Source of the DNA: Sophora flavescens
Lineage: Eukaryota; Streptophyta; Magnoliopsida; Fabales; Fabaceae
NCBI GenBank assembly: GCA_030762895.1
Contig: CM061066.1
Location: 120,622,715-120,686,714, forward strand
Direction: 5' to 3'
DNA: 64,000 nucleotides
Numbering within the stretch: position 1 is the first letter of the stretch; every line of letters starts with the position of its first letter. Below, in pieces: positions 46,601 through 56,961 of the stretch. A model generated the notes under the pieces. The model saw nothing but the letters and a program-made list of their open reading frames with translations, ran no database searches and was not told where the DNA came from. Position numbers and translations under genes: made by a program.

Positions 46601-46873
46601 AAAACAACCTTTGCAAAATCTTATAAATGCAGAAATCAATAAGGTTGTGGCAGGTGTTTTTGGAGATTGTTAAAGTAGCATATGCAGTTTGAGTTGCTAA
46701 TAATATTCTTTTCTTTTTCATTTTAATGATCAGTCAAATTATTGGTTGTCATATTAATGGTTTATATTGCATATTACCTTTGGTTGCAGAATCTAGTGAA
46801 TGGATATGTATTAAAAGGGAAGCCAATGATCATTCAGTTTGGTAGGAATCCTGCTGCTGCTAAAGGAACATAA
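37465..46873 (+). CDS. RNPC3: U11/U12 small nuclear ribonucleoprotein 65 kDa protein (minor spliceosome)
   Basis: Eleven coding exons join in frame: 37465-37685, 38480-38551, 38820-39047, 40681-40762, 40862-41041, 43815-43982, 44069-44239, 45825-45912, 46106-46164, 46406-46471, 46790-46873 (1,419 nt, 472 residues), all with GT-AG borders. RRM1 spans residues ~39-111 (RNP2 LLIKHL 41-46, RNP1 NCAFVDFK 77-84). A Pro-rich segment (PPLPPEIPAPPPPLPP, ~220-236) and a conserved basic region (IVGPAIDKDVPHEAVG, KEIPVIKKKNPVLQIKI) follow. RRM2 spans ~383-462 (RNP2 VLYIKNL, RNP1 RGQAFITF 428-435). In this family the C-terminal RRM binds U12 snRNA and the N-terminal part contacts U11-59K, bridging the U11/U12 di-snRNP in the nucleus. 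Length is close to plant orthologues (my recollection ~440-500). Plant genes are usually called SNRNP65/U11-U12-65K. The reading frame is intact despite transposons in introns 3, 5 and 7. Start: first Met in the conserved frame after the leader intron; Met16 is an alternative. Confidence 0.92.
39240..39965. mobile_element. TIR element in intron 3 of the 65K gene
   Basis: The left arm (AACACTTCTCCCCATCTACA, ATCATTTATTTTA) and right arm (AAATAAATGGTGTAGATGGG, GAGCAAGTGTAAC) are inverted copies inside TA-rich ends ((TA)n at ~39232-39246 and ~39962-39981). The interior has ATTAGACTT/AAGTCTAAT inverted text. Exact ends and duplication are hidden by the TA runs. The superfamily is unknown. Confidence 0.55.
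40574..40609 (+). repeat. TGTATG microsatellite in intron 3
   Basis: Several perfect GTATGT units, a simple hexanucleotide repeat ~75 bases upstream of exon 4. Confidence 0.8.
41290..43672. mobile_element. 2.4-kb foldback Mutator-like element in intron 5 of the 65K gene
   Basis: CTTCAGTTT flanks both ends (41281-41289, 43673-43681), a 9-bp duplication. The terminal arms GGGCTTTTTGACCAAACTGG and its reverse complement continue for >250 bases, through a GC-rich block with GGCGCCACTGCAGATGGCGCC-type palindromes (41410-41560 and 43440-43555), then a poly-T/poly-A stretch. The centre repeats ATTCACCAGATATTTG and CATACTTAACCAAAAAAATT phrases in both orientations, including an inverted block near 41880-42120. 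A partial copy of the terminus lies at 42907. No transposase is present. Confidence 0.85.
44916..45339 (+). mobile_element. TRIM retrotransposon (424 bp) in intron 7 of the 65K gene
   Basis: Two 139-bp direct LTRs (44916-45054, 45201-45339) begin TGTTAGGATCC and end ATATCA or GTATCA. The exact 5-bp duplication GTTAC flanks them (44911-44915, 45340-45344). Next to the first LTR, ATTCGTATTAGAGC is a worn tRNA-Met primer site, and GAGCATGGGA before the second LTR is a purine tract. The 146-bp interior is non-coding. Small ORFs across it are incidental. Confidence 0.9.
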
Positions 46874-47108
46874 AATCTGTGGATACAGGGAGGTATATAT
46901 TCCAGATTATGTGCTTTGAGAGGCACATGATTGTAGTTGCTCATCAGTTAATTACATGTGTAAAGATGGCTGATGCTCCAACCTTCATTGATTGGGAGAG
47001 GAGTCTGCTTAAGACCACAGCAACGACAATATTCAGGAATGTTAGTGTATGGGATCATTGTTGATACTGGCATGTATGTGCATGCATTCTCCTTGGGTTT
47101 GTCATAGT
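46874..47108 (+). other. Probable 3' untranslated region of the 65K gene
   Basis: Directly downstream of the TAA stop. CTGGCATGTATGTGCATGCA plus TTCTCCTTG at 47067 recurs as CTGGCATG (47296) and, after the hAT insertion, CTGGCATGTATGTGGATGCA (48294). A ~57-bp tandem duplication therefore existed before the insertions. No clear poly(A) signal can be chosen; the native transcript end may lie at 48.3-48.5 kb if the insertions are transcribed. Confidence 0.45.
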
Positions 47109-47116
47109 GAGATGCT

Positions 47117-47289
47117 GGGATTTGGATTCTCTGAAGTTGGATTTCCCTAAAGTTCCTGCCTTTAGGCAAAATTTAAGGGTGTTTTTGTCTTTATTGCAGC
47201 CAACAAATTTGACTCTAAAACCTACTTGATATAATTTTGCCTGACTTTAGGAAAATTTAGGGATTCCTAAATGTAGGGAATCCGGATCC
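47117..47289. mobile_element. 173-bp MITE downstream of the 65K stop codon
   Basis: GGGATTTGGATTCTCTGAAG on the left mirrors TAGGGAATCCGGATCC on the right, and inner arms CTAAAGTTCCTGCC / GGCAGGAA-like match imperfectly. GAGATGCT flanks both sides (47109-47116, 47290-47297), an exact 8-bp duplication. Confidence 0.7.
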
Positions 47290-47303
47290 GAGATGCTGGC
47301 ATG

Positions 47304-48293
47304 TAGGGGTGACAAATGGATGGTTTGGATAAATTTTTATGCGAATTGTAATGGATGGATTGAAAACGATCCATTAATCCATTATGATCCATTAAAAATT
47401 CATTAAAAAAAATCCAATCCATCCATGATCCATTTAATAAAATCCATCCAATCCATCCATTAACAACTTTTTTATGGATGGATATCCAATCCATCCATAA
47501 AAATTATTTTAAAAAGTAAATAATTTTATGATTATTTTAAAATAATATCTCTCTCATCCATTTACAAAAATATTTTTTAAAACTAAATAACCTTTATAGT
47601 TTTTAAAATATTTTTATAAGCAAAAAAATTAAAAATATTCTTATACGTTGTTGTATACAGCTGACTTTATATTGAAATTTCTGAATCTCTTAAAACAATC
47701 TATACCGTTGAATATATGTACTTAATTAACATATAAATACTTCTTAATTTGTTTTGGGTTATGTACACGTCGCTCCGTACAAAAGAGTTCGAAGAGTGGC
47801 GTTTGTATCTTCCATACCCAAAAATCCGTCTGGTAAAATTCTTAGGAAGGATCTCATCAAGCTCGCAACGTCTAAACTCTGAGACTTTTATTTACGAGGT
47901 TTCTATATGAGAGATGGTGAATCCTTAATAAGTTCTCTCTTTCTCTTTTTTTCCTACTCTATCTCTCTCTTTACTCTCTCTACACTCTATCTCACAACCG
48001 TTTTCTATCACGGCCATTTTTCTATTACAAATGGAGATTTTTTTTTATTTGGTGAAAAATAATATGAAAAAAAAATTGGTTTTGAAATGAATAAAAGTTG
48101 ATCCATTACATTTTTGATTGTTGGTCCAATGGATTTTAAAAAATATTGGATGGATCATAAACCATCCACTAAAATAATAATCCAATCCATCCAATCCATT
48201 TATATTATTTTTTTATAAATGGATGGATCGGATGGATTTTCTCATGGATGGACTGGATGGATGGTGGATAAATGGATCATTTTGCCACCCCTA
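47304..48293. mobile_element. hAT-type element (990 bp) downstream of the 65K gene
   Basis: The ends TAGGGGTGACAAATGGAT and TTGCCACCCCTA are inverted. The exact 8-bp duplication CTGGCATG (47296-47303, 48294-48301) flanks them. Subterminal regions are filled with ATGGATGGAT/ATCCATCCAT repeats in both orientations (47330-47500, 48120-48270). The core is AT-rich and carries no transposase. Confidence 0.85.
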
Positions 48294-48499
48294 CTGGCAT
48301 GTATGTGGATGCATTCTCCTTGCTTCATCTTTCTTTGTTTCCCATCTTGGAAATTACATTGGGTTTGAATCTTTGTTACCAGGCTAATCTTTCGTGGGAA
48401 AATCAAGTCATTTCCAGCTGGCCAGGATCCCGTTGTTGTTTCCTTTTTACTGCTGTAAAAATGCAAGTATAGTGATAGCAGAATATATATCATAAAAAT

Positions 48500-49035
48500 A
48501 AAAATTCAGGGGAGGGAATCAATGACTGTCAATTATACACTTTCTAATCACTGTCAGAGAGAGAGCAGGAAAGTCTGGACAAGAAAGAGTGGGTTCAAGT
48601 TTATGAATTTTTCCAAACAGTATAGGATTTATTTGAAATTCTTCAGAAAATTTAGAGATCCACCAGTGGATAGATCAACTTAATAAAATCCTTATGGAAA
48701 CCTAATGAAAATGTACATGAAAGATTCAATTACAATTTTTCATAAGCTTAGGAGCTCAATTAAAAAAAATTTGTATAAGAACTTATTTTATTCTCTTCAT
48801 GTCTCTATTTTCTTTTCCATTTATTACACTTGAAAATTTAACATTCACAATACCGTTAATATCTCCATTTTCAAACTTTGACCTGATAACTTTGAAGTTT
48901 AAAATTTTTAATTGCCACTGATAGCTATTTCAAACGTAGCAATAAATACCATTTTTTAAAAATAACCCTTTTTTTAAAATTAAACACCAAAATGCCCCCT
49001 ATCCAAATTATGTATCAAATTACCCCACTTTTTCC
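48500..49035. other. No recognisable feature
   Basis: AT-rich sequence after the 65K gene's downstream insertions. The left limit of the PMD/Mutator-type block probably lies near 48900-49000 but no terminal repeat could be fixed. Confidence 0.4.
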
Positions 49036-49044
49036 CCTAGCTGG

Positions 49045-49127
49045 GAAGTCGGCAATACTAAAGCTGACTTCCCCCTACTATTTTATTTTAAGCAAGTGAG
49101 AAGTCGGCTTTAGCATTACCGACTTCT
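49045..49127. repeat. GAAGTCGGC palindrome pair near the PMD element
   Basis: GGAAGTCGGCAATACTAAAG plus CTGACTTCC, and GAGAAGTCGGCTTTAGCATT plus ACCGACTTCTC, are two hairpin-forming units ~35 bases apart. They resemble in layout the GGCGCC palindromes of the intron-5 element and may mark the terminal part of the same class of Mutator-type element. Confidence 0.65.
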
Positions 49128-49566
49128 CAACTTGCTTTTTTTTTTTCCCCGTTTATTTAATTTTTAATTAGGGTTTATTAATTTTAATTTTTGGTTTAAT
49201 TATTTAGGGTTAGTTTAGTTAATTTAGATGTTAATTAGGTAATTAAGAAATTAATTTTATAACAAAACATAAATTAAAAATTAAGAACATTAATTAAAAT
49301 ATTAATCATTAATTAATAAGTTAGTTTTAAATTTTTTTAATTGGTTAGTTGTATTTAGTTAATTAGTATGTTAATTATGAGGTTTAGAAATTAAATATAT
49401 AATTAAAAGCATAAATTTAAGAATTAAATACATTAATCACTAATATTAAAATCATAAAACATAAATTAAAAACTTTAATTAAAACCATAAATTAAAAAGC
49501 CTAAACGCCATCAATACAGAAAACTAATCCCCAAGGTGATGTCCAATCCCACATGTTTTGTGTCTG

Positions 49567-51388
49567 TTACGTGGCGGTAGTTGTCTGTGTTGCAGGATCA
49601 TCGGCGTCGGCGGTTGGCTCGTCTTGTTGCACTGGCTCGTTGAGATTTAAGTTTGATGCTAGCAGCGATGAGTCATAAAATTGTTCGTCGGTATAGGGCA
49701 TCGAAGAACTACCAAACCCACTCATGTGGGGGTATGCTGGCTTGCCAAAGGAGTATATGTTGTCTATGTATCTTTGTCCCGATGCTGGTGTATTGAGGTC
49801 TGCACCAAATAAATTGCTTACAAATTCGTCGTCACTAGATGCGTAGGAGAGTCGACGATTGCCGGTCCATTGGGGAGGAGGCTCTTGGTCCGGGATAGGG
49901 TAAGCAAAAGTTTGAGTTGGAGGTTGATGGGCTTCAAATTGCACTGTGTTGGCATCAGGGGGCTTGGTTGTCGTGGTGTGTTTTGCCTTGCACGTCGTTG
50001 TGTAGGCACTTGGTAGACTGCAGCTGAAGTTTCACCAACGTTATGGTGACGTCCACCCCGCCGTGGGTCTCGCAGTTGTTGGTTAGTTGATAGGTAAGGC
50101 TTTGAATTTTGCCTAAACCACGTCATATACTCCGTCGTTTGAGACAGTGGACCTTGAATAGGTTGTCGTTGCACCACGTGCTCTCTACGAGCCCTCCGGT
50201 ATGGCAGATACCCTTCGTGCCTTTCTAGCCAGTTTGTGTAATGTTGTCCCCTCATGTCAAGGTTGTGTTTGTTATCCAAATCATTAGGCGGTCCGGGTAT
50301 GTCATGTTGTATGCCAAACTGGAGCTTTACCCTATCCGTTTGGTGCCATTCAATCATAGAGAAACAAATCAACACCGTACAGGCACTCCATGATCCTCTG
50401 TCCCGGAATGCTCTTGCTGGCAGGACGTTGTTCTCATAACTTTTATACGGCGTCCACAAAAACTGAAAGATTAAGTACGGTCAGTAAAATTAAGCATGAT
50501 TACAGCAAGTACAAGTGAATATTTTTAACAGTGACATTTTCAACCTGATAAGGTATAATGTGATCAATTGCCGCTCTGTAACCGGAAACCAAGTTGTGAG
50601 GAGTTCTGGTATACTACATCCTCCCCCTGGCCTATCTAGTAAAAAAGCATTTTTAAGTAAGTCTGTTATTTAGGAAATAAAGTAAAATTAATGAAGGAAA
50701 TTTTTGTATTAACCTTTTGTGTCAGCGACCATGTCACATCATGGGTGCATCGTGGTACAATGAAGGGAATGCGATACCATGCACAGGACTGTAGTAGTAG
50801 AACACAACCACCCATAGAGGAGGCACCAGGTAAGGTTGCGTGACACAATTCTCTGTAACGGCATGCCAGACATGTTGATCCCCAACTGTAGCGCCCAGGC
50901 TGCTGAAAATTTAGCATATAAGGCAGATACGTAAGGTAGACTCTGTTGCATGATTTGTCAGGCATCAAAACCCCCCGGATCAAGCATAGGATGTACGCAC
51001 TACAATGTGCCGCAATATCGAAAGCTGATGCTCCATCTGGAAGAGTTGCAAAGGTTTCTTGCAACCATTTAAGCTTTAGGGTAGACCCCTTCATTTTCTC
51101 GTTTGGATGCACCACACTCAACAGTTCGGCACAAAGTTCACCCCAGTCAAAATAACTCGGGCCAATAATCGGTGAGCCATTCACACACAGTCCCAGTTGG
51201 TGCCCAACATCCTCCGTGTTTATTGTGAATTCACCAGCAGGAAGATGAAATGTGTGTGTTTCCGGCCTCCACCTTTCAACCATTGCAGTTATCAAGGCAT
51301 GGTCAATCCTGCAATGACCGACTTTGGCAGCCATTAATAACCCAACTTCCAGCAACAATGGTTCAATTTGCCGATCCGAAGGGGACAT
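49567..51388 (-). pseudogene. Plant-mobile-domain (PMD, MAIN/MAIL1-like) protein, broken
   Basis: Exon 1 (51388-50714) opens MSPSDRQIEPLLLEVGLLMA and contains the signature DHALITAMVERWRPETHTFH and HLPAGEFTINTEDVGHQLGL of the PMD fold (PF10536). A short second block (~50635-50545) encodes YTRTPHNLVSGYRAAIDHII and a third (50462-49567) FLWTPYKSYENNVLPA, RDRGSWSACTVLICF and a Pro/Gln-rich tail. A stop precedes YTRTP in block 2, and a one-base frameshift near 49975 separates ...TPRQP from the tail frame QPPTQTFAYPIPDQEPPPQW. PMD proteins occur as host silencing factors (MAIN, MAIL1) and inside Mutator-like elements. Here the adjacent MURA-like fragments favour a transposon origin. Splice borders are approximate. 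Confidence 0.75.
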
Positions 51389-51974
51389 GGTATGGAGGTG
51401 GGATCGGATAAGGTCATCTTCTTCGTTTTTTAAAAAAAGAAGTTAATTGGATTACTGAATAACGATTGTTGGATATCATTAAAGTTAACGATATCAACCA
51501 TTGGCTACCAGTTACCTCTTTGTTAATGGTTCCTGATCGGTGAACGTTTTGTAGCCTAAGCAACGATTGAAGATCCATTGAGATGATTTCAGGTTATGAG
51601 GAAAACGAAGTTTGGAGTATCTACTGAAGAAATCAGTTTCTCTTAGGCGAATGGTTTATTTCGGATCAAATGAGGCCAGGGGATTTTACAGAGGACACAA
51701 GAGCGATCTGGGATGTTCCTTTCATAGGTTCAATCTCAATCGTTCGTTTCTGTCGGCAGAAAACGACAAAACGAGTCACATGCGGAATGACGTGCTTCAT
51801 AGGGTCTGATGCTGACACTGAGTCACGGGTCCTGACGCATCACATGGCGCTGTCAGGTCACGGGTCCACTGTCACGCACATGGACTCTCTGCCCTTCGGG
51901 TCACACAACTAAGTCACAGGTTTGCTGTCACATGGGATTTGTTTACAAGATTTGTTGGGATGCAGCATCATAAA

Positions 51975-52190
51975 TTAAACCGTAAACCCTAAATCGTAAA
52001 CACTAAACCGTAAATCGTAAAACCTAAACCCTAAACCATAAACCATAAACCCTAAACCCTAAACCCTAAACACTAAACCGTAAACCGTAAACCCCAAACC
52101 CTAAACCCTAAACCGTAAACCCTAAAAGATGAATCACAAACCCTAAACTGTAAACACTAAACCCTAAAACCTAAACCCTAAACCCTAAAA
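51975..52190 (+). repeat. Degenerate interstitial telomere-type repeats (unit 1)
   Basis: About 30 copies of AAACCCT and variants (AAACCGT, AAATCGT, AAACACT, AAACCAT) with runs such as AAACCCTAAACCCTAAACCC. The orientation is CCCTAAA on the + strand. The array is too degenerate to be a recent chromosome end. Confidence 0.85.
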
Positions 52191-52444
52191 GATGATTTAT
52201 GAATCTGAAACCATGAAAGATGTAAAAAGAAATTGTACGAGATATTATTTTCGATGTGATTTAAAAACATATAGGAATAGAAGATTGTTGTCGTTTTGTG
52301 GTAATTTTTTCTTTCATTCAATAAAATACAGATGACTCGTGACTCAACCACAAATTTCTTAATGAAAACATTTCCCCCCCAGCAAATGGAGTTATAAAAC
52401 TGGAACACACCAAGAAAAAACTAGATAAATCGATAAGGAACCTA

Positions 52445-52673
52445 GTGTTTATTGAGTCATTCAGACCCACCAGATCGAGATGCCCCCGTCAGCAAAGCCA
52501 GTATCTTGTTAGTGTACCGTCCCAACACAACGTACAACTTAATAGGGCCTGCCCTCCTGGGTTCATTAAACACAACAAACATGGGGCGTATGTCATCTCC
52601 CCTGGCCAGTGTCATTTACCTGAAGTGGAAACACCCCTCTGGTGTTTTCTTAGGGCACTGACAGTAAAGAACT
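52445..52673 (-). pseudogene. MURA-like N-terminal remnant (unit 1)
   Basis: The minus-strand frame reads LARGDDIRPMFVVFNEPRRA then GPIKLYVVLGRYTNKILALL and a stop. The partner at 53478 is better preserved. The D-D-[IV]-x-x-MF-x-[VI]-F pattern is typical of the start of Mutator transposases. Confidence 0.45.
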
Positions 52674-53024
52674 CAGTTTCTCTTAGGCGAATGGTTTGTT
52701 TCGGATCAAATGAGGCCAGGGGGTTTTATAGAGGATACAAGAGCGATCTAGGATGTTCCTTTCATTGGTTCAATCTCAGCCGTTCGTTTTTATCGGCAGA
52801 AAACGACAAAACGAGTCACACGAGGAATAACGTGCTTCACAGGGTCTGACGCTGGCGCTGATGCTGAGTCACGGGTCTGGATGCATCACATGGTGCTGTC
52901 AGGTCACGGGTCCACTGTCGCGCACAGGGAATCTCCGCGCCTCGGGTCACACAACTAAGTCATGGGTTTGCTGTCACATGGACTCTGTTTGCAAGATTTG
53001 TTGGGATACAACATCAGAAATTAA

Positions 53025-53216
53025 ACCGTAAACCATAAACCCTAAATCCTAAACCGTAAACACTAAACCATAAACCCTAAACCCTAAACAATAAACCGTA
53101 AACCCCAAAACCTAAACCATAAACTGTAAACCCTAAAAGATGAATCCTAAACCCTAAACCCTAAACCGTAAACACTAAACTCTAAAACCTAAACCTAAAC
53201 CCTAAACCCTAAACGA
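53025..53216 (+). repeat. Degenerate interstitial telomere-type repeats (unit 2)
   Basis: Second copy of the AAACCCT-type block, with the same style of variants and the same flanks as 51975-52190. Confidence 0.85.
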
Positions 53217-53477
53217 TGATTTATGAAGCTGAAACCATGAAATATGTTAAAAAAATTGTACGAGATATTATTTTCGATGTGATGTAAAAACATATCGGAA
53301 TAGAAGATTGTTGTCGTTTTGTGGTAATTTTTTCTTTCTTTCAATAAAACACTGATGACTCGTGACTCAACCATAAATTTCTTAACGGAAACATTTCACC
53401 CCTCAGCAAATGGAGTTATAAAACTGAAACACACACTAAGAAAAAACTAGATAAATCAGTTAGGAACATAGTGTTTA

Positions 53478-53808
53478 TTGAGTCATTTAGACCCACCAGA
53501 TCGAGATGCCCCCCTCCGCAAAACCAATATCTTGTTAGTGGACCATCCCAACACAGCGTACAACTTAATAGGGCCCGCCCTCCCGTGTTCAGCAAACACA
53601 ACAAACATGTGGCCTATGTCATCATCCCTGGCTAGTGTCATTTACCTGAAGTGGAAACCCCCCTCTGGTGTTTTCTTAGGGCACCGACAGCAAAGATCAG
53701 CAATACTACCAGCTTGGAGCTTGGCATAGACCATTTGTTTCAAAACGCGCAGAGATATGTCCTCTAGGATCTGGAGGGACTTGGGGTAATAGCAGTGGAA
53801 CTTGACGT
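53478..53808 (-). pseudogene. MURA-like transposase N-terminal fragment, cut by a retrotransposon
   Basis: From 53808 down it encodes VKFHCYYPKSLQILEDISL then VLKQMVYAKLQAGSIADLCC, RCPKKTPEGGFHFR, a stop, LARDDDIGHMFVVFAEHGRA and GPIKLYAVLGWSTNKILVL. The spacing (Cys-Tyr-Tyr-Pro, RCP, then DDD..HMF) matches the N-terminal ubiquitin-like/DBD region of MuDR transposases (PF03108-type). The Athila-like element begins at 53809. The upstream part of the ORF seems to lie beyond it at 63813-63960. The catalytic MULE domain is not seen. Confidence 0.55.
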
Positions 53809-55481
53809 TGATGGGCTCCGACAAGCGAATCGGATCGAAGCAAGTAATAATAAAACAGTGAGAAACCGAGTATCGAACTCAGGGATTGGGAAAACAAGTG
53901 TCACTTCACAAATTAAACAACTATTTAGACTGAGAAATAGATGTGAAAAGATTTCAAAGAAAATAAAAGAAACAATAAAATAAAATCAAATATTTTTGGG
54001 ATTTTTAAATATGAAAAAGAGATTTCCAGAAATTGGGTTACCAACAAGATTGTTCATGTTACCAAATTGACTACCCTTGTTAATTATTAAATTTGCTTTG
54101 AAGGTGAATTTATCCTAAATAAGTTAATGCTCCCTCTCGGGTTACAAAAACCGTGCCCAATTAAACCAACCCCTACTCTCGTGGTAGTTGAATTTAGATT
54201 GAACCCTTTAAGCTTTGTGAGAATTCGTTAACCCTCGAAGGACCGCTTCTAACTCCTATGATTTAAGTCCTAAGTCTGATTCCTATAGATCCAATACCAA
54301 AGTTCACCGCTAGGTTCCTCCTTAGAGTATCTATGACATGCAAATAAGTGGCCACCGAATTTACAAGTAATTAAAGCAATAGAAATCAGATCTAAAGCAA
54401 AATTGAAATTAACAAAGAGAAAACATCAATTCATACCATAAAACCTTGGGCATAGCCCCAATCCCTAGAAATAACACTACTACTCAAGCATGGCCATGGT
54501 CATGGCAAGCTTGATTAACAAAAACATGAATTAAAACCTAAGAGAAGAGAAGAAGAAGAAGAAGAGAGAAAATCCTAATTTTGCCTAAGGGAGCAGCCCA
54601 AAAAGCCTCCCAGAGTCCCCTATTTTCGAGCCTAATTGCTCTATTTATAGATTAGGGTAACTTGAATCCCAAGCAACCACAATTTCAGATCAAATCAGTT
54701 TCTAAAGATCCATATATCACGCGTCACGGCCGTGACAGAATCTACCTTGGAGGTTGCTTTACTGGTTGGTCTGTCACGACCGTGACCACCATCACGACTA
54801 GGCCGTGATCAGTTCTGCCTGTGAGGGTCTGGTTCAGTTGGCATGTCACGGCCGTGATGGACATCACGGCCTGGCCGTGACCGGTTCTGACTTTTCCATT
54901 CTTTCTTTTCAGCTCCACTCGATCATGGCCATGATGACTATCACGGCTAGGCAGTGATGACCTCTGTTTGGCTCAGTTTTCTTGCTTTTCAAGCTCCATC
55001 TTCATGCAAGCTCCATCATAATTGGTCCTGAGCATTTTAATCTTCATATCCAAATCAATATCTCCAAATTAATTGCCAAATCTTATCATATCCTTTATTG
55101 TTGTGATAGGCAATTATTATCCAAATCCAAATTGATTAATTTAGATCCAATCTTTTATCTCAATGCCAATTGAATTATCTTTTAATCATAATAATTCAAA
55201 TCCAAATTGATTTGGATTCAAATCCGTCATGTGGGCCCTTGCAATTTACTTGGCAATCTTCAATTTAATTTCAATCTTTCTTCTTTGTCCTCTCCTAAAA
55301 ATAAGAATAAGAAAATATCAGAAAATTAATAAAAATCTAATTAAATGCACACATTGACTCTAAAATAACTAAAATAGGAAAACAAAGTCTAATTTGGGCT
55401 AAATCAAGCATTTAACAAAATTTAATTGATGAAATCCGCCCTAAAATAATAGATAAAATATCATAAGCCAGCGGATTATCA
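53809..55481 (-). repeat. 3' LTR of the Athila-like element
   Basis: Partner of 62116-63812 with few differences. It includes palindromes such as GTCACGGCCGTGAC (54723-54736) and several ATCACGGCCTGGCCGTGA variants between 54715 and 54960. The (GAA)n run at ~54541-54565 is shorter in the partner. Confidence 0.88.
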
Positions 55482-55500
55482 AACACCCCAAACTTAAACT
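55482..55500 (-). other. Polypurine tract of the Athila-like element
   Basis: Minus strand AGTTTAAGTTTGGGGTGTT directly precedes the LTR start TGATAATCC. Confidence 0.7.
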
Positions 55501-55698
55501 TTGTTTGTTCTCAAGCAAACTGAGGCTCAAAAAGACTCAAAACTTAGCTAGCTCAATGGACTTAATCAAACTTCACATAATCTTCATGCCATTTTACCAA
55601 AACAATTCCAATCAATGTTTTCCCCTATTTCATTATAGTAATCCCCACATTCATTTACTTCAAACAAAGAGAATTCCATCATTCATGCAATTACTAAT

Positions 55699-56961
55699 TG
55701 ATAAGCCTCTGGCTCATCTAGTTTTATGGCTAGTATGACCAGGGTTTTGTGCTAATTATATCTCATTTTTACCCAAATTGGATTAGATTTTCCTCAAGCA
55801 AGGTTTTGAGTCTCTAAAGTAGTTTTCGGTTAATTTAGCCAGTTTTGAGTCAAATAAAGCACTTATGGCTATTTTGTTGTTTTCAGGTTAAGTTAGAAGT
55901 CAAGAGAATAAAGAATCAGGGAAATTTCAAGTTTGGAGGAGCTCGCCTCGCGAGAGTTTTCTCGCCTCGCAAACCTAAAAGCCAACTGAACAGTAAAATT
56001 GTCATCCTCTCTGGTTTGCCCCGCGAACAATACCTCGCCTCGCGACCCTGAAGGCTGACTGTTCCAGAGAAATACAACCCGTTCTGTGTCGCCTCGCGGA
56101 TCCATGTCTCGCCTCGCGAGACTGGAGACCAGAAGCCATGACTTTTCCATTCCTCGCCACGCGAGCAGTACTTCGCCCCGCAAGAAGACCAAACGTTGCA
56201 GACTGTTCATGATATTCGCCTCGCGAATGAGGGTTCGCCTCGCGAGTGGGCTCAGTTTCTGAATAGTATAAATTGTTGTTCTGGACAGATTGGAAGAACT
56301 TTTGCTTCTCCATAGTTTTTACATATTTTCTGTGTGTTTCGTTTTTTCATGGAGAACTAATTTTCTATGATTAGTCTACTGTCATCGAATTTCACTACAC
56401 TTGAGGTTTTGTAATTCCTATTTTAATTGCTTTTCCCTTTTCAATACCATATTATACATTTCTGTTTGTTTAATTCAGGAGTGTACAGTGCTGTGTTGAT
56501 TCATTTCAGTGATGTTATGTTCCTATACTTAATCGCGTTTGTTTAATTCGCGTGTGTTCATTCATGTTCGTTTAGTTCATGAGGGCTTAACCCCGTTTGT
56601 TTAATTCGGGAATAGGAACATATATCCGTAGTAGCGATTTCGTTTGTTAATTGTTGCTACAACTGAAAGGGGATTAGAATCTGCTTAGGGCTTGGAATTA
56701 CATGAACTGATGATAGTTGGGAATTCGAGAACAGTAGATTAATCGTCTTTAGCTATTTGATAACCTTTTCAACTGCTCTGTTTTATTGTTCTGTTTTTGC
56801 ATTGTTTTCCATTTGCAATTCAAACCAAACCCCCCCAAAAGCTGATTTTTGTGGTAAATAACAAGTCAAGAGTCCTTGTGAGACGACATCCGAGTTGTCG
56901 CCCTAAACTACATTTTTATAAACCTCTCGTTCTTTTTGGCGCGTGCGCGACAGCATGACCA
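55699..56961 (+). repeat. 5' LTR of the nested element
   Basis: It carries many GCCTCGCGAG motifs between 55935 and 56250, including the hairpin GTCTCGCCTCGCGAGAC at 56106-56122. GTATAAATTG near 56265 is a possible TATA box, followed by TTTGCTTCTCC. The ORFs across the motif cluster on both strands are by-products of its GC content. Confidence 0.88.

Larger units (their letters stand above)
51634..53692 (+). repeat. Tandem duplication, 1,040-bp unit, two copies
   Basis: CAGTTTCTCTTAGGCGAATG at 51634 recurs at 52674, and alignment continues through TCACGGGTC-rich sequence, a telomere-like block, GTTGTCGTTTTGTGGTAATT and GTTTATTGAGTCATT...CCCACCAGATCGAGATGC to ~53692. By eye the units are ~90% identical. 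Each unit ends in a MURA-like coding remnant on the minus strand. Confidence 0.85.

Noticed and set aside
37465..46873. U12-type introns or a tandem U11-binding splicing enhancer in the 65K gene
   Set aside because: All donors look U2-type (GTATGC, GTCAGT, GTAAGA and others). Only single near-matches to ATATCCTT (for example near 44397) were noticed, with no tandem pair.
51975..53216. True telomere or chromosome-fusion point
   Set aside because: The arrays are short, degenerate and duplicated as part of a 1,040-bp unit, so they are internal to a repeat.
55893..56313. Minus-strand ORFs of 103-105 codons (and the copy near 58747-59166)
   Set aside because: They coincide with the GCCTCGCGAG cluster in both LTR copies; open only because of the motif's composition.
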